Positions 24,209-35,451 of a stretch of DNA of 64,000 nucleotides are shown one piece after another; within the stretch, counting starts at the first letter, position 1, and each line of letters starts with the position of its first letter. The translations under genes and the position numbers were made by a program. Source of the DNA: Diphasiastrum complanatum (Eukaryota; Streptophyta; Lycopodiopsida; Lycopodiales; Lycopodiaceae); contig CM055096.1 in assembly GCA_029204225.1 (NCBI GenBank), positions 2,987,676-3,051,675 on the forward strand, read 5' to 3'. The notes below the pieces were generated by a model. The model ran no database searches. It was not told the origin of the DNA and was given only the letters and a program-made list of their open reading frames with translations.

Positions 24209-25063
24209 ATGGCAATAGAAGCGTCAACAGAGAGCAAGATGATTGATTGTCTAGAGGCTGACAATTACAACTCATGGAGTTGGAAGATGAAGATCTTGCT
24301 GAAGGACAAGGGCCTTTGGGGCGTTGTATCAGGTGAGGAGACTCCTGACCTGGATCAAGAGGGCCGGGTGAAGAATGCACAGCAGGCAGAACTGATTGCT
24401 ACAAAAGGGTTGAAAGCACACATGATTTTGTGCCTGAGCTTAGCTGAGATTGCGATCTCATTAGTGAGAGATCAGGAGACAACAAAGGGAGTATGGGATG
24501 CACTTTTTGGTAGCTTTCAAGCTAAAGGTTTCTCAAGCATTCTAATGTTGCAGAGGCAGCTGACGAACACCAAGATGAGTGGGGGTGATTCAATGAGAGA
24601 CGATGTGGAAAAGATTAAGGACATGGAAAACAGCTAATCGCGGCCGGTGCAGTGGTTGACAAGCAACAACTTATATACAATTTTATTACGAGTATCTCAT
24701 CTAGCACTCACTGATCCACTGGTCATGATGCTTGATAATTTTGAGGATAAACTGGACATGGAGTTTATCACTCGGAGGCTCCTACATGAAGAGACTAGGC
24801 GGAAGGTCAATCCAGCACAGGATGAAATGGCACCCTTGAGTGGCTTCAAGAACATGGGGATCAAAAACCAAAGATCCATTACAGAAGGAGGGCAATCGAG
24901 TCAGCAAGAGAAGGACTTCAAGAAGAAAGCATGGCCAGGGAAATATGACAAGAAATGTTACTACTGTGATCGGCCAGGGCACTTTGCTCATGAATGCAAC
25001 AAAAAGAAAGCTGACATGCAGAGGAGGAGTCCAGATCAAGCCAACTTAGCTGATGAAGTGTAG
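24209..25063 (+). pseudogene. Copia C gag remnant
   Basis: Gag starts MAIEASTESKMIDCLEADNY and keeps the NYNSWSWKMKILLKDKGLW core of the copia Gag (UBN2-type) domain. It ends early at 24635 (TAA) and resumes in the next open segment, 24647-25063, which carries a zinc knuckle CYYCDRPGHFAHEC at about 24958-25000. A TAG at 25061-25063 (GAAGTGTAG) then blocks the run into protease. Confidence 0.88.
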
Positions 25064-25084
25064 GAGACCACCAATGCATTTGCT

Positions 25085-26786
25085 ATGATGGCGAAGCAGA
25101 GCTGGAACTCCTTGGAACTATCTGAGACCCAGTCATATGACGTATCGTCTGATTCTAATGACATCATCGACATAAAGTTGAAAGCCAAGAGACAAATCGT
25201 TGACGCGGACCCTTACTGGTATCTTGATTCTACAGCTATGTCCCATATGACAAATAATCGTGATGCCTTCATCACCTATCAGATGCTCAGCAGTAAGGAG
25301 ATCATGATGGGGGATAATGGCGTGATTGATGCTATAGGAAGAGGCTCCATTCGCATATGGCTTGGGCAAGACAGGAGTGTGAACCTATGCGACGTCCTAC
25401 ATGTTCCCAATTTAGCCAAGAACCTACTATCGGTAGCCACAGACTCACAAACATTGGATATCATGTGTTGTTTGAAAAAGAAGGGTGCAACATCCAGACG
25501 GATGATGGACCAATCGGGATTGGATTCAGGACAGGGGGTTTGTATCAGCTACAAGGAAGAGCCGACAAAAGATCTATGGCATGTCTAACAGTGGACTCCA
25601 ACAAAAACAACAATCTTTGGCACAGGCGGATGGGGCATTTTGGACGCAAGAGTCTCTAGACCTTAGCAAGTGATGAGATGCTGAGGGGGTTTGATTATGA
25701 TGTCAAGGAGGGAATTGACAAATGTGATGTGTGTATTTTTGGAAAGTAGCATAGGGAACGCTTTCCAGAGATACACCCAACAAGATCCACTGAAGTGCTT
25801 GGACCAATCCACACGGACATTTGTGGACCAATGGAGGTGCCATCTATTGGAGGATCTACATACTTCATTACATACACAGACAACTACACGAGGAGAACTT
25901 GGATTTGGACGTTGAAGTAGAAATCTCAGGCGCTTGAAAGTTTCAAGGCATTCAAGAGCATAGTTGAGAGTGAAACCAGTAAGAAGGTCAAGAAGCTCAG
26001 AAGTGACAATGGGGGAGAATTCAAGAAAAAGAATTTGATGAATTCCTTCTAAAGAATGGTATCTTGAGATAATTTACTATCCCATACACTCCTGAGCAGA
26101 ATGGTTTGGCGGAAAGGAAAAATAGAACGTTGATGGAAATGACTCGTTATATGTTGCAGGAGAATGATCTACCTAAGTATCTATGGGCAGAGGCTATTGT
26201 GACTGCATGTCACATAATCAACAGATCTCCAATGAAAGTCTTGGTAGGAAAAACCCCTCATGAGATGTGGTATGGACATAAGCCAAGGGTAGATCATTTT
26301 AGGGTCTTTGGCTGCACTGCATACGTACCTATCCCCAAAGAAAGGCAGAAGAAACTTGATCCCAAATCCAACAAATGCTTGTTTGTAGGATATCCGAAAG
26401 GAACTAAAGGATATAAGTTTTTTGGCCCTGTTACAAAAAAGTTCATCAATGCAAGGGATGTCGTATTTGATGAAGATCCCACAGTGGTAGTAAAACCCTC
26501 CTCCAATTCTGATTCAGATTATAGACTCAAGGGGGGCGTGGTGTTTCCTGCAGAGGTCATTAGCATTTCGAGCTCCAATACATCCCAAGACAACGTATCC
26601 TCGAAGGATCATGCCCATGATGAGAGCAACCACAATCAGATATCCACGGGGGAAGAATTTTTTGATGCAAAAGAGAATGAAGAACCTAATACAGTGAGGC
26701 AACCAAGGCTCAAGATCAAGTTAAATCGGGAGAGACCAGAGACAATTGCTGAGCCGGGAAGCTCAAGAGAGGGGAGACTGGAATGA
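25085..26786 (+). pseudogene. Copia C protease-integrase remnant
   Basis: 25085-25588 holds the protease with WYLDSTAMSHMTN, where the usual Gly after Ser is Thr. The Gag-pre-integrase zinc region follows (LWHRRMGHFGRKSL, then CDVCIFGK). Integrase motifs include the HTDICGP Asp and SDNGGEF Asp, then AERKNRTLMEMTRYMLQEND from 26106. Three stops inside this stretch (25657, 25747 and 25918) are TAG where the related fragment at 46567-47186 has CAG. A frameshift near 26020-26100 splits the core before the catalytic Glu. Confidence 0.88.
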
Positions 26787-27360
26787 GTGGCTCCATGCAA
26801 TGATAGAAGATATGGAGTCAATTAAGAAGAATGATGCGTGGAATTTGGTACACCTACCAGAAGGGAGGAGAGCCATTGGCTATAGGTGGATTTATAGTTT
26901 AAAATATGATGCAGAGGGCAATGTGTAGATATACAAGGCACGAATAGTAGCCAAAGGATGCTCACAGTTTGAAGGCGTGGACTTTGACGAAACATTTGCC
27001 CTAGTCTCTAGAATCAAATCGATTAGGATAATCCTTGCATGGGCAGCTGCTAATGACATGGAAATTCATCAGCTTGATGTCAAAATTGCATTCCTGAATG
27101 GGACACTAAGTGGAGACGTGTATATGAAACAACCAGACGGATTTGAAGAAGGGTCGGGAATGGTCTACAAGCTCAACAAGGCCCTATATAGCCAGCACCA
27201 TTTTGTCAAGGATTTGGTACAAAGTCAGAAGATGGTACTGGAGTTCTATCCCACCAAAGTGATGATTGCAGACATAATGACCAAACCTCTATCAAAAGAA
27301 AGGTTTGCATGCTTAAGGAATGCCATGGGAATGAAGAGCATTATTAGAGAGGACGGATAG
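26746..27360 (+). pseudogene. Copia C RT start fused to RNase H tail by deletion
   Basis: RT begins normally (NDAWNLVHLPEGRRAIGYRW) with a TAG at about 26926. The open frame 26977-27360 (127 codons) reads MDFDETFALVSRIKSIRIIL and QLDVKIAFLNGTLSG. At KLNKALY it jumps straight to QHHFVKDLVQSQKMVLEF and the terminal MTKPLSKERF of RNase H. The YVDD active site and the RNase H catalytic core are gone. The fused frame stays open to its natural stop. Confidence 0.88.
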
Positions 27361-27375
27361 CATTGAGATGGGGAT

Positions 27376-27737
27376 TGTTGGTGTCCATGTCACATGACAC
27401 CAACGGTCACTGCTAACCGTCATCAGTCACATGGCCATGAGCCACGAATGTATCTCTCATGTATCTAGAATACATAGGGTAAGCAAAAGTTTTCTTGGCA
27501 TACTTGATGCCACGTTAGATAGGTGTGAATACGATAGACATCATATTGCACATTATATAGAATCTTGGCATGACACTAGCATGCTGATATATGTACATGC
27601 TTTTTGAGTCTATGCTTTTGGTAATCATGTTATAGCTTTTGTATGTGTGTGTGATTTTGCTTTATGATTGATCAATCGAGTGCTCATAGATTCTGCCTTC
27701 TATATTGTCATCTTCCTCACTGTGATTCATACTAACA
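27376..27737 (+). repeat. Copia C 3' LTR
   Basis: 362 bp starting TGTTGGTGTCCATG after the purine-rich GAGATGGGGAT, ending CATACTAACA. Confidence 0.9.
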
Positions 27738-29735
27738 CAATGTGTTCAAATGCTCTGATCTTTTGTGTATAATATATTTGGGTACCTCAAATGACAGTTT
27801 AGAATCTTCATTTATGTATGGGTCCACTTGAATCGATCTTTTGCGTAATGGTATTCCTAAATTACACCAGTAAGTAACAATTGTCGATCTCTCATGTATG
27901 TTTTGAATAACACATCGCATGCAAAGGCCTAGTGCTGATCAGGGTGTAAGTAATATAAGTCCGCCATCAGTGTGTTTAAATAATCCGATCTTTTGCTTAA
28001 TAGTATATTTTGAATAATACTAAACATAAAGCCCGATATTGCTTCATCTTAAGTTTAGATGTTGCACTAAATCAATTTTATGTCTATCACTCAAGCTTAA
28101 GTTTGATGTCTGACATGCAAATTTAACTAAATTCCTCAGTGTGATCAAAATAAACAATGTCAAGTTTAGGACATTCAAATTACTATAGTTCGGTCTCTTT
28201 TCAATGAAATAGACCTCTATCACTTGAGATAGCCCAAATTTGGTTTTGTTCACCCAAGATAGTTGGATTTCGGATCGTATCATTCAAGATTCTCATTGAG
28301 TGATCAAATTCATGGAATCTTATAAATGGCCCAAACTTGAACCACATCATAAAAGATAGCTTGATTTCGGTTCCAAACATGTGATTTTAATCACTTGAAA
28401 CTTAAATTTGTTTTTTATCACTCACGATAGCTCGACATTGGTCCTTATCCTCAATTTTAATGCTTGACATGTAGTTGTGATTACTATCACTTCATATATT
28501 TCATTGAGTCATGTAATTTGAACATCTTTGAATTTAGGACATTCAAATTGTTCAAGTTCAACTCCTTTTTAAGGAACTTGACATGTATCACTCAATGTAC
28601 CTTAGATTTAATGTCTATCACTTTAGATATCTTCACTTTGATGCATATGTTGAAATATAATTTTGATATTTTTCTTTGACATGGATCATTCAAAGATTGA
28701 ATTTTACCAATATTGACTTTATGAATTTCTAGTTGCTCGATCTCAACATGTTATGGGTGGAATTGATCCATAATCGAGATAGCTACGTTGGCTGCAGATC
28801 AGATCTGAGCACTTCATATTGCTCCACGTGAACTTTTGCGGAATATTAGTATACTTCTCTGAATTACGCCAATAACAGTTGTCAATCTTCAAGTATGTTT
28901 TGAATGACACATCGCAAGCGCCCAGTGCTACTCAAGGTCTAAGTAATGTAAGTACGCCATCAATGTGTTCAAATGATCCAATGTTTTGCGTATAATATAT
29001 TTGGGTACCTCAAATGACAATTTAGAATCTTCATGTATGTATGGGTCCACTTGAATCGATCTTTTGCATAATGGTATTCTCTGAATTACCCCAGGAAGTA
29101 ACAGTTGTCGATCTCTCATGTATGTTTTGAATAACACATCGCATGGAAATGTCCAGTGCTGATCAGGCTATAAGTAATATAAGTCCGCCATTAGTGTGTT
29201 TAAATAATCCGATCTTTTGCTTAATAGTATATTTTGTATTCCTCAAATAACAGTAAATTTTTCATATATGTATGGGTGCGGTACGACAAGGTTGGGCCTT
29301 CTTCATCATTGTGTGCACCTGCTATTTCAAAGCTCACATTTTACATAAATTTGTGTCGACGTTAGACACATGTTGTTTAGACCTCGTCAGTTAAAGATGG
29401 TTAGTGAACATTTATTCCACTGTAGAAACTTCGTGTGTTTGTGAATGTGACCGCTTTAACCAACATATCACCAAAACATAAAACCCGTCAAGATCAATCA
29501 AAACTGATAGCATACTTTTTCTATGACATACTTGCAGTCAGTAATAAACGAGAGTAATTCCCCATCATCCCCATAGATTATAATATATTCAAGAAGAGGT
29601 AATATACGAAGAGCATCAAGATGAAGCTACTCAATTGTGTAGCCCCAGGCGCTTAGGTTTTCTTTGTATTTTGAAAGCACCTTCATGAGCAAAATAGTCA
29701 TCATCCTTTTTTTCACCTCAAAAATCTCTCATTAT
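27738..29735. repeat. K and S repeats, interleaved
   Basis: 27738-28010 is the rest of the K repeat split by copia C. 28012-28790 is family S in plus orientation. 28790-29280 is a second K copy with two K units. 29280-29735 is a further block whose reverse complement lies at 37757-38215. Overall 28790-29735 pairs with 37757-38770 as an inverted repeat. No gene was recognised. Confidence 0.75.
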
Positions 29736-30543
29736 CTATAATAATCTATCATTATCAAATAATCTATCATTATCTAATAATTTGTCTAATAAAACTATAA
29801 TAAACTTTTGAAATTAGTTAGTTATTATTAGCTGGTTACTTATTATAGACTAACTAATTGACTATAGATTAATTTATTAACTAACTAAGTAGTATTAACT
29901 AACTAGTTTAGTGGTATAATAGCTAACTAACTATAGTAACATAAATGTTCGTTCGATAGCTAGTTAGTTAGTAGTTTCCTAGTTAACTATCGTATTTTAG
30001 TTAAGTAAGATAACTATTAAATTTTTAGTTAACGGGTACTATAACTCGAGTATCTATGTGGTATACCATCTCCTAATTCAAAGTGAATCATGTTAGATCA
30101 TGTATTCAATGGAATTCGAATAACATATAGGGTTAAACGAGCTCCAACAAGAGAATATGAAGAAATAAAGTACAAACATTCAATATAGACTTTTAGTTCA
30201 TTTCAGAAGAACATTACTAAACATAAAGCCTGATATGGCTTCATCTTAAGTTTAGATGTTGCGCTAGATCAATTTTATGTCTATCACTCAAGCTTGAGTT
30301 TGATGTCTAACATGCAACTTTAACTAAATTCCTCATTGTGTGATCAAAATAAACAATGTCAAGTTTAGGACATTCAAATTACTATAGTTCGGTCTCTTTT
30401 TGATGAAATAGACCTTTATCACTTGAGATAGCTCAAATATGGTTTTGTTCACCCAAGATAGCTTGATTTCACAACGTATCATTCAAGATTCTCATTGAGT
30501 GATCAAATTTATGGAATCTTTTAAATGGCTCAAACTTGAACCA
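29736..30543. repeat. AT-rich TAACTA block and family S
   Basis: 29736-30060 is dominated by TTAGTTAG and TAACTAACTA words and recurs at 47290-47530. From about 30200 family S resumes (AGCCTGATATGGCTTCATC), matching 28012, 47660 and 48115. Element D interrupts it at 30544. Confidence 0.75.
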
Positions 30544-31190
30544 TGTGAAAAATACAGATCCTAAGTGGATCTAAACTCCAAGATCATTGGCTTGAATGCT
30601 TGCACTCCAAACTACATAAGCTAGGAATTGGCAACACATTCTATGCTACCTAGAATGCAAAGAACTTGATCAAAAAGCATTTATCACAAATGGAAACTTC
30701 CATAAACATCAAGTGCGGCCCAAAATAGCATTATACAGTCCATAATACATCAGCCTACCACTTTTGGAAAGCACCTAAGATCATACACACAAAGCTTGAA
30801 CTCAATCACTACACAATGCCAACAATGGAAGGAGAACCCAATAGAAAAATCTCTCATTAAGCAAATGAATACAATGGATCTGCTCCAACTTGTTTCTCCA
30901 CGGCCTACCTGCTATATATAGCTGAGAGAGATGACTCTCTCTCCTCTCTCTAGACCCTCCTTACCTAAAATATGCCCTATATAGGTAAAATTGGCATATA
31001 TGTCCAAAATACATGAAAATGGACTCATTTCAAAGGTCTTGAAGTTTGACACTTCTTCATACTGAAAAAATACACTTACTAAAAATATCTAGACCTGTTT
31101 CACACGTGTGAAAAGTCAGATCCTAAACTATGTGCCATTTTTAGCAATTTTGGCCTAAAACTAGACAAGGAAATGTTGACAATTTTCACA
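30544..31190 (-). repeat. Element D 3' LTR (left as drawn)
   Basis: 647 bp, same length as the partner at 35452-36098. It contains TGCTATATATAGCTGAG, a TATA-like palindrome that could be the LTR promoter. Confidence 0.95.
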
Positions 31191-31203
31191 CTCCCTCTTC
31201 AAC
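31191..31203 (-). other. Element D polypurine tract
   Basis: On the minus strand GTTGAAGAGGGAG directly precedes the 3' LTR and directly follows the TAA stop of the long ORF. Confidence 0.85.
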
Positions 31204-34200
31204 TTAACTTGCTAGTTTTACAACACTACTTTGTTCCAACTTAAGAATGATCTCCATCATCAGAATAGATCTCTTCTCAAGGATCCTAATATGTACAAAA
31301 TAGGACACAACATAATTGATATAGATAATAGTGTCCATATAGGATGCTTCACTATTTCTTACATCAATTTTACATAGAATCATAAAAATGGTACATGTAA
31401 AAGAACATAGAATCTCAATTAATGAATTCCTCCATGTATCCATCTCTGGTTTCTCTGTAAAATAGCAGCAAACAAGTTGTAAATGAAAGTGATCAACAAG
31501 TGTTTGCATGCCTCCTCCACATTTCACTATACATATAGTGAATGCAACATGTATCTCCATGAATGAACTTCCATCACCACCTTGCCTTTGTAGATCTTCA
31601 ATCCATGAAAGCCTTTGAGTGAATGAATGCCAAAAAGATGTGTTCCCTACTCCATTTGAATGACCAAAACCTGAACTTGAAATACTTGAAGTACCTCCAC
31701 AAGATTTGCACACAACGCTTGATCCTACAATGTCAACAAGTTGCCAATTTGCCAACACTAGAATACTAGATCTTGAACTTTGTTCAAAAGAAAACATATT
31801 GACCACTTCAATACCTTTCAAGATCTGAATGAATTCATGTACTTGATCATACAAACCAGCAATGATAACTATTCCATCTCCAAGATCCAAAGGATGCAAA
31901 ACTATGGAACTAGTTTTATTGAAATTTGACAATTTCAACACATTGACATAACAATGTTCATACATGAGATTAGGCAAGTGAGGTAGAGTAAGAAGACACT
32001 TCCTTGCAGCTCCAAAGACCTTACTTGAACCTTCAAGAACCTGTAAAAACAGATCCAAAATGCCTTGACCATTTGTCTCTTCTTTGATGCTTTTCACTAG
32101 CTTCGAATTGCCACTTGTCTCTTGGTGCTGATGAAGCAATCCAAGATCAACCTCTTGATCTTCCAATAAGACATCAAAGATCTTGCATATGTGAACATCT
32201 TCAGATCTGAAACTCTGAAGATACTCCCTCTCAAACACATGATTAAGATCCCACAAGATCTCATCAATGCTCAAATTTGACCCTTCACTATAGTTAGTGA
32301 AAACAATGCCACCATCATAAACCAAAAGATAGATTCCAACATTTCCATTTAACATGAAGTAGAGTAGGTGAAGATGAGTATCAAAACTAATCAAAACAGC
32401 CCTCTTGAGTTCATAACAAACCTCAATAAGCTCACCAATGATATCTCCCTTGCCTTGAAGAAGTTGCCACTTGAGTTGCTCCATGTAGTCTTCTTCAACC
32501 AACCTTTTGCCATCTTGACCATGAATGAACAATCCACCACAATCATAGAATGCTTTGAGTTGATGAAGAGATGTTAGATCCATGCTTTGGATCTTCCCAA
32601 GAACCACTCTTCCATTGCCCTTTCCTTCACAAGACTCCCTCTTAATGCTAGCACCACAAAAGTTAGAAACCTCCCTCTTGATAGTTGCACCATAAGAAGT
32701 AGAAGACTCTTGAATATTAGAAGCCAAGAAAAGAATCCTTAGTACCTTCAACATAAGAGTGATTGAAGTACTCTCTCTTTTCAAACATGAACTTCTACTC
32801 AATGATTTAGGTAATGAGTCATATGATAATGATTCTTCCTCACTATCGTTCATAAAAACATCATTCAAAGTACATCCTACTTTGAACACTTCACATACTT
32901 CTCTTCCTTTTGACTTGTGATCTCCCTCACCAAGTCTCATGATAGAAACCTTTGATCTACTCTTTTTATGAAGAAATGTGACACCACTTGTTGCACAAAT
33001 GACTTTATCACAAAAAGATGTAAAAGAACCATTTCCTTCAAGCATGCTCAAAGCACCATCATCTTTTCCCACATGATTACATACATCAATATGAAAAGAA
33101 TTAGAAGAACAACCATCTTCTTGCAAAGAATGACACTTAGCATCTCCATCTTTTTCCATATGAACAAACAAGTCATTAGCAACAATCACTTCCAAAGAAG
33201 AATCTTCATCAACTCCATTGATGAAGTTAGCTCCTTCCTTACCTTTTCCATTTTTGCACTTGCCATCTAGCACCATTGAAGAACCACCAAGCCTTGGAAG
33301 TCCATGAGTAGAAGAGTACAAACATGATGCTAATTTAGCTCCACATGACTCCATATGACTAGTAGGTAACACTAGTGCATCTTCAAGATCCAATGGATCC
33401 AAAAAATTGACCATAGATTCACCAAAGCTTGCCAAGTTAGCACAACAATTATCATCTCCAAGAAGTACATTAGATCTCAACCTAGATCTAGCATTTTGTT
33501 TCTTATGGCATTCATTTGCAAAATGTCCTTTTATCCCACAATAAAAACATTTGAACTTGGACTTATCTTGCTTCCTACTTTGCAAAGAAGAAGAATGCTT
33601 TCCATGCTCCAAACTACCTTGCTTGGACCACTTGCCTTTGAACTTGCCCTTTGTGAAAAGAGCTTCTTCATCTCCACCTTGTGTTGATGCACCACCACCT
33701 TTGGCTTGCAACCTATGCTCTTCAGCCACCAAGATCTCTTGCAAGTCATTGACACTTGACAAGGACTTTTGTATAGCAAAGCATTGTACAAGGTTAGAAT
33801 GTTCATCAAGCAAACCATTCAACATGACTTGAACTAGTTTCCCATCCTTTATGCTTTCATCTATGCATGCTAGATCATCATTCAAGGATTTAACCTTCAA
33901 GACAAATGAATGTGCACTCTCTCCCTCTCTTTGACAACTTTGGAAGATTTGCCTTCTTAGGGTGAGAACCCTAGATGTGGATTTGGACTCATAGATCTTC
34001 TTCAAAGCATTCCATGCTTCACTTGAAGAAGTACATTTACCAACTTCTTTAAGAAGTTCATTGGTAGCATTCATCTTTATGATATGTAAGGCTCTTTTAG
34101 CCCTTCTATCAAAATTTAGTTGCTCTTGAAGAATTAGAGGTCTTTCTTCAATTCCCACAACTATATCCATTAGCTCATTCAACTCTAGTAAAGACTCCAT

Positions 34201-34344
34201 CCTCACTTTCCAAGTTGAATAGTTTGTAGAGTTTAACCTCTCTTTAGCTTCCAACATGATTCCACCATTGGATGTCATGATGCTAAAATCTTCTTGTGTC
34301 CTTAGGCTCTGTTCTAATGCACCTAGCACTCTCCTTTCTCTCAA
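31204..34344 (-). CDS. Element D Gag with a ~740-residue extension of unknown function
   Basis: The uninterrupted frame has 1046 codons; the likely true start is Met23 (MTSNGGIMLEAKERLNSTNY), which fits copia Gag N-termini. Residues about 30-230 are a copia Gag (UBN2-type) domain with TNYSTWKVRMESLL-like and LRRQIFQSCQREGESAHSF motifs. A basic linker follows, then one zinc knuckle CFYCGIKGHFANEC at about 264-277. After that no DSG protease, integrase DDE, YVDD or RNase H motif appears. Residues about 300-1046 are Ser/Leu-rich with Cys-Gly clusters, an internal GATIKRE/GASIKRE duplication near 570-590 and a hydrophobic C-terminus. The stop touches the polypurine tract, so the frame fills the internal region to its end as a normal pol would. 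The product probably forms particles and relies on another element for enzymes. Confidence 0.8.
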   Translation of the reverse strand: MRERRVLGALEQSLRTQEDFSIMTSNGGIMLEAKERLNSTNYSTWKVRMESLLELNELMDIVVGIEERPLILQEQLNFDRRAKRALHIIKMNATNELLKEVGKCTSSSEAWNALKKIYESKSTSRVLTLRRQIFQSCQREGESAHSFVLKVKSLNDDLACIDESIKDGKLVQVMLNGLLDEHSNLVQCFAIQKSLSSVNDLQEILVAEEHRLQAKGGGASTQGGDEEALFTKGKFKGKWSKQGSLEHGKHSSSLQSRKQDKSKFKCFYCGIKGHFANECHKKQNARSRLRSNVLLGDDNCCANLASFGESMVNFLDPLDLEDALVLPTSHMESCGAKLASCLYSSTHGLPRLGGSSMVLDGKCKNGKGKEGANFINGVDEDSSLEVIVANDLFVHMEKDGDAKCHSLQEDGCSSNSFHIDVCNHVGKDDGALSMLEGNGSFTSFCDKVICATSGVTFLHKKSRSKVSIMRLGEGDHKSKGREVCEVFKVGCTLNDVFMNDSEEESLSYDSLPKSLSRSSCLKRESTSITLMLKVLRILFLASNIQESSTSYGATIKREVSNFCGASIKRESCEGKGNGRVVLGKIQSMDLTSLHQLKAFYDCGGLFIHGQDGKRLVEEDYMEQLKWQLLQGKGDIIGELIEVCYELKRAVLISFDTHLHLLYFMLNGNVGIYLLVYDGGIVFTNYSEGSNLSIDEILWDLNHVFEREYLQSFRSEDVHICKIFDVLLEDQEVDLGLLHQHQETSGNSKLVKSIKEETNGQGILDLFLQVLEGSSKVFGAARKCLLTLPHLPNLMYEHCYVNVLKLSNFNKTSSIVLHPLDLGDGIVIIAGLYDQVHEFIQILKGIEVVNMFSFEQSSRSSILVLANWQLVDIVGSSVVCKSCGGTSSISSSGFGHSNGVGNTSFWHSFTQRLSWIEDLQRQGGDGSSFMEIHVAFTICIVKCGGGMQTLVDHFHLQLVCCYFTEKPEMDTWRNSLIEILCSFTCTIFMILCKIDVRNSEASYMDTIIYINYVVSYFVHIRILEKRSILMMEIILKLEQSSVVKLAS

Positions 34345-35439
34345 TAAATGAAGAAGGAAAAGATCTTAAAAGATTTAGAACCCTAAATGACCTCTATCTT
34401 GAAACTATTTGGCTTTCAAGCATAGAAAGGAAGATTGAAACACATGCAACACTTTGCACACACTAAGAATGGATTACAAACTCAAACCAACCTGAACACA
34501 CTCTTGCTTAAGCTCTCAAACTTTCCAGCAAGTGACCAAATCAAGTTATGGTGTGAAGAGTTACTTGCATTCTTAGAAAATACCCAAAACTAGGATGCCA
34601 AAATTACCTAGTAATGAACAAACTTGATCAACATATGATCACCACACTAAGATATTGATTCAACCTATAAAACCACATGTAAACCACACTTCTAAAAGTT
34701 TATAAACTCCAGCAAGTGATAAATACAAGATTTAGAGGTGAATGAATGAGCACACTTAGTGAATCACAAGACTAGCTTCACTATCTTGTCAAAATTTGGT
34801 GTTTAGATGTAGATCTAAGATCACTTCACATGAGAATGTTCCTCAACCTGTTAAGAACCTGAAAACACACTTGCATAATGGTTAACACCTTCCAGCAAAT
34901 GCTCCAATCAAATTACATAAGGAGAGTTACTTACATGCTCAACAAAGTACACCAAAATTTATGCCAAAATTGATGACAATCTTTACAATATGCTCTTCAC
35001 AATGGAGCTTGCAATATGTTCACCCAAAAAGGGGATCTTTCATCCAAATGGGAGCTTTTCTCAGCCTTTAGGAGAATTACAACTCACTCAAAAGAGCATT
35101 TGTCATCCACTTAAGGAGAAGTTTCATCCACTTAAGGAGAGTGTTCATCCAAGAATGGAGATTGTCAACAATAGGATTGAAAAGAACATTGTTAGTATTG
35201 AATATGCACAAGCCTCACAATCAACAAATGATTAGGTGTTATGATCTGATCCAAAATAGTTTCTTTTCAGCCTCTGATCTTCAATAGACCTGAAATATGC
35301 TTTTGATCCACAAGTTCAACTCACAAAACAAAGGTTAGTAAGATTTGATCAACAAAGCAATGCAAAATCATGCTAGAACTTGATCAAACATCCAAATATC
35401 ACCAAAAATGGAATACTTACTATGAATAGAAGCCAACCA
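34345..35439 (-). other. Element D 5' leader (minus strand)
   Basis: About 1.1 kb between the primer site and the Gag start, with no long sense ORF. It contains near-tandem units of CATCCACTTAAGGAGAAG and related words at 35104-35160. An 81-codon antisense frame here (34990-35235) is probably chance. Confidence 0.6.
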
Positions 35440-35451
35440 GCTCTGATACCA
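35440..35451 (-). other. Element D primer binding site
   Basis: Plus-strand GCTCTGATACCA is the reverse complement of TGGTATCAGAGC and directly abuts the LTR at 35452. This proves minus-strand orientation. Confidence 0.95.

Larger units (their letters stand above)
23693..27737 (+). mobile_element. Copia C: complete insertion with LTRs and target duplication
   Basis: 5' LTR 23693-24031 and 3' LTR 27376-27737 both start TGTTGGTGTCCATG and end CATACTAACA. Flanking 5-bp repeats are TAATG (23688-23692) and CAATG (27738-27742), one mismatch. An uninterrupted version of the target (GCCATCAATGTGTTCAAATG) is present at about 28957-28976. A degraded primer-site-like TAGTATCGGAGT lies near 24091, while the sequence directly after the LTR is ATGGTTATGGGCCC; which one served as primer site is unclear. 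Inside, gag, protease, integrase and the start of RT are followed by a deletion to the end of RNase H. Confidence 0.92.

Noticed and set aside
24782-25464. Antisense frames over copia C gag and protease
   Set aside because: They overlap clearly recognisable sense coding sequence.
32368-33832. Plus-strand frames inside element D
   Set aside because: They are shadows of the long minus-strand Gag ORF.
31204-34344. Calling the element D extension an envelope protein
   Set aside because: No signal peptide, cleavage site or fusion-type motif is visible; only a hydrophobic C-terminus.
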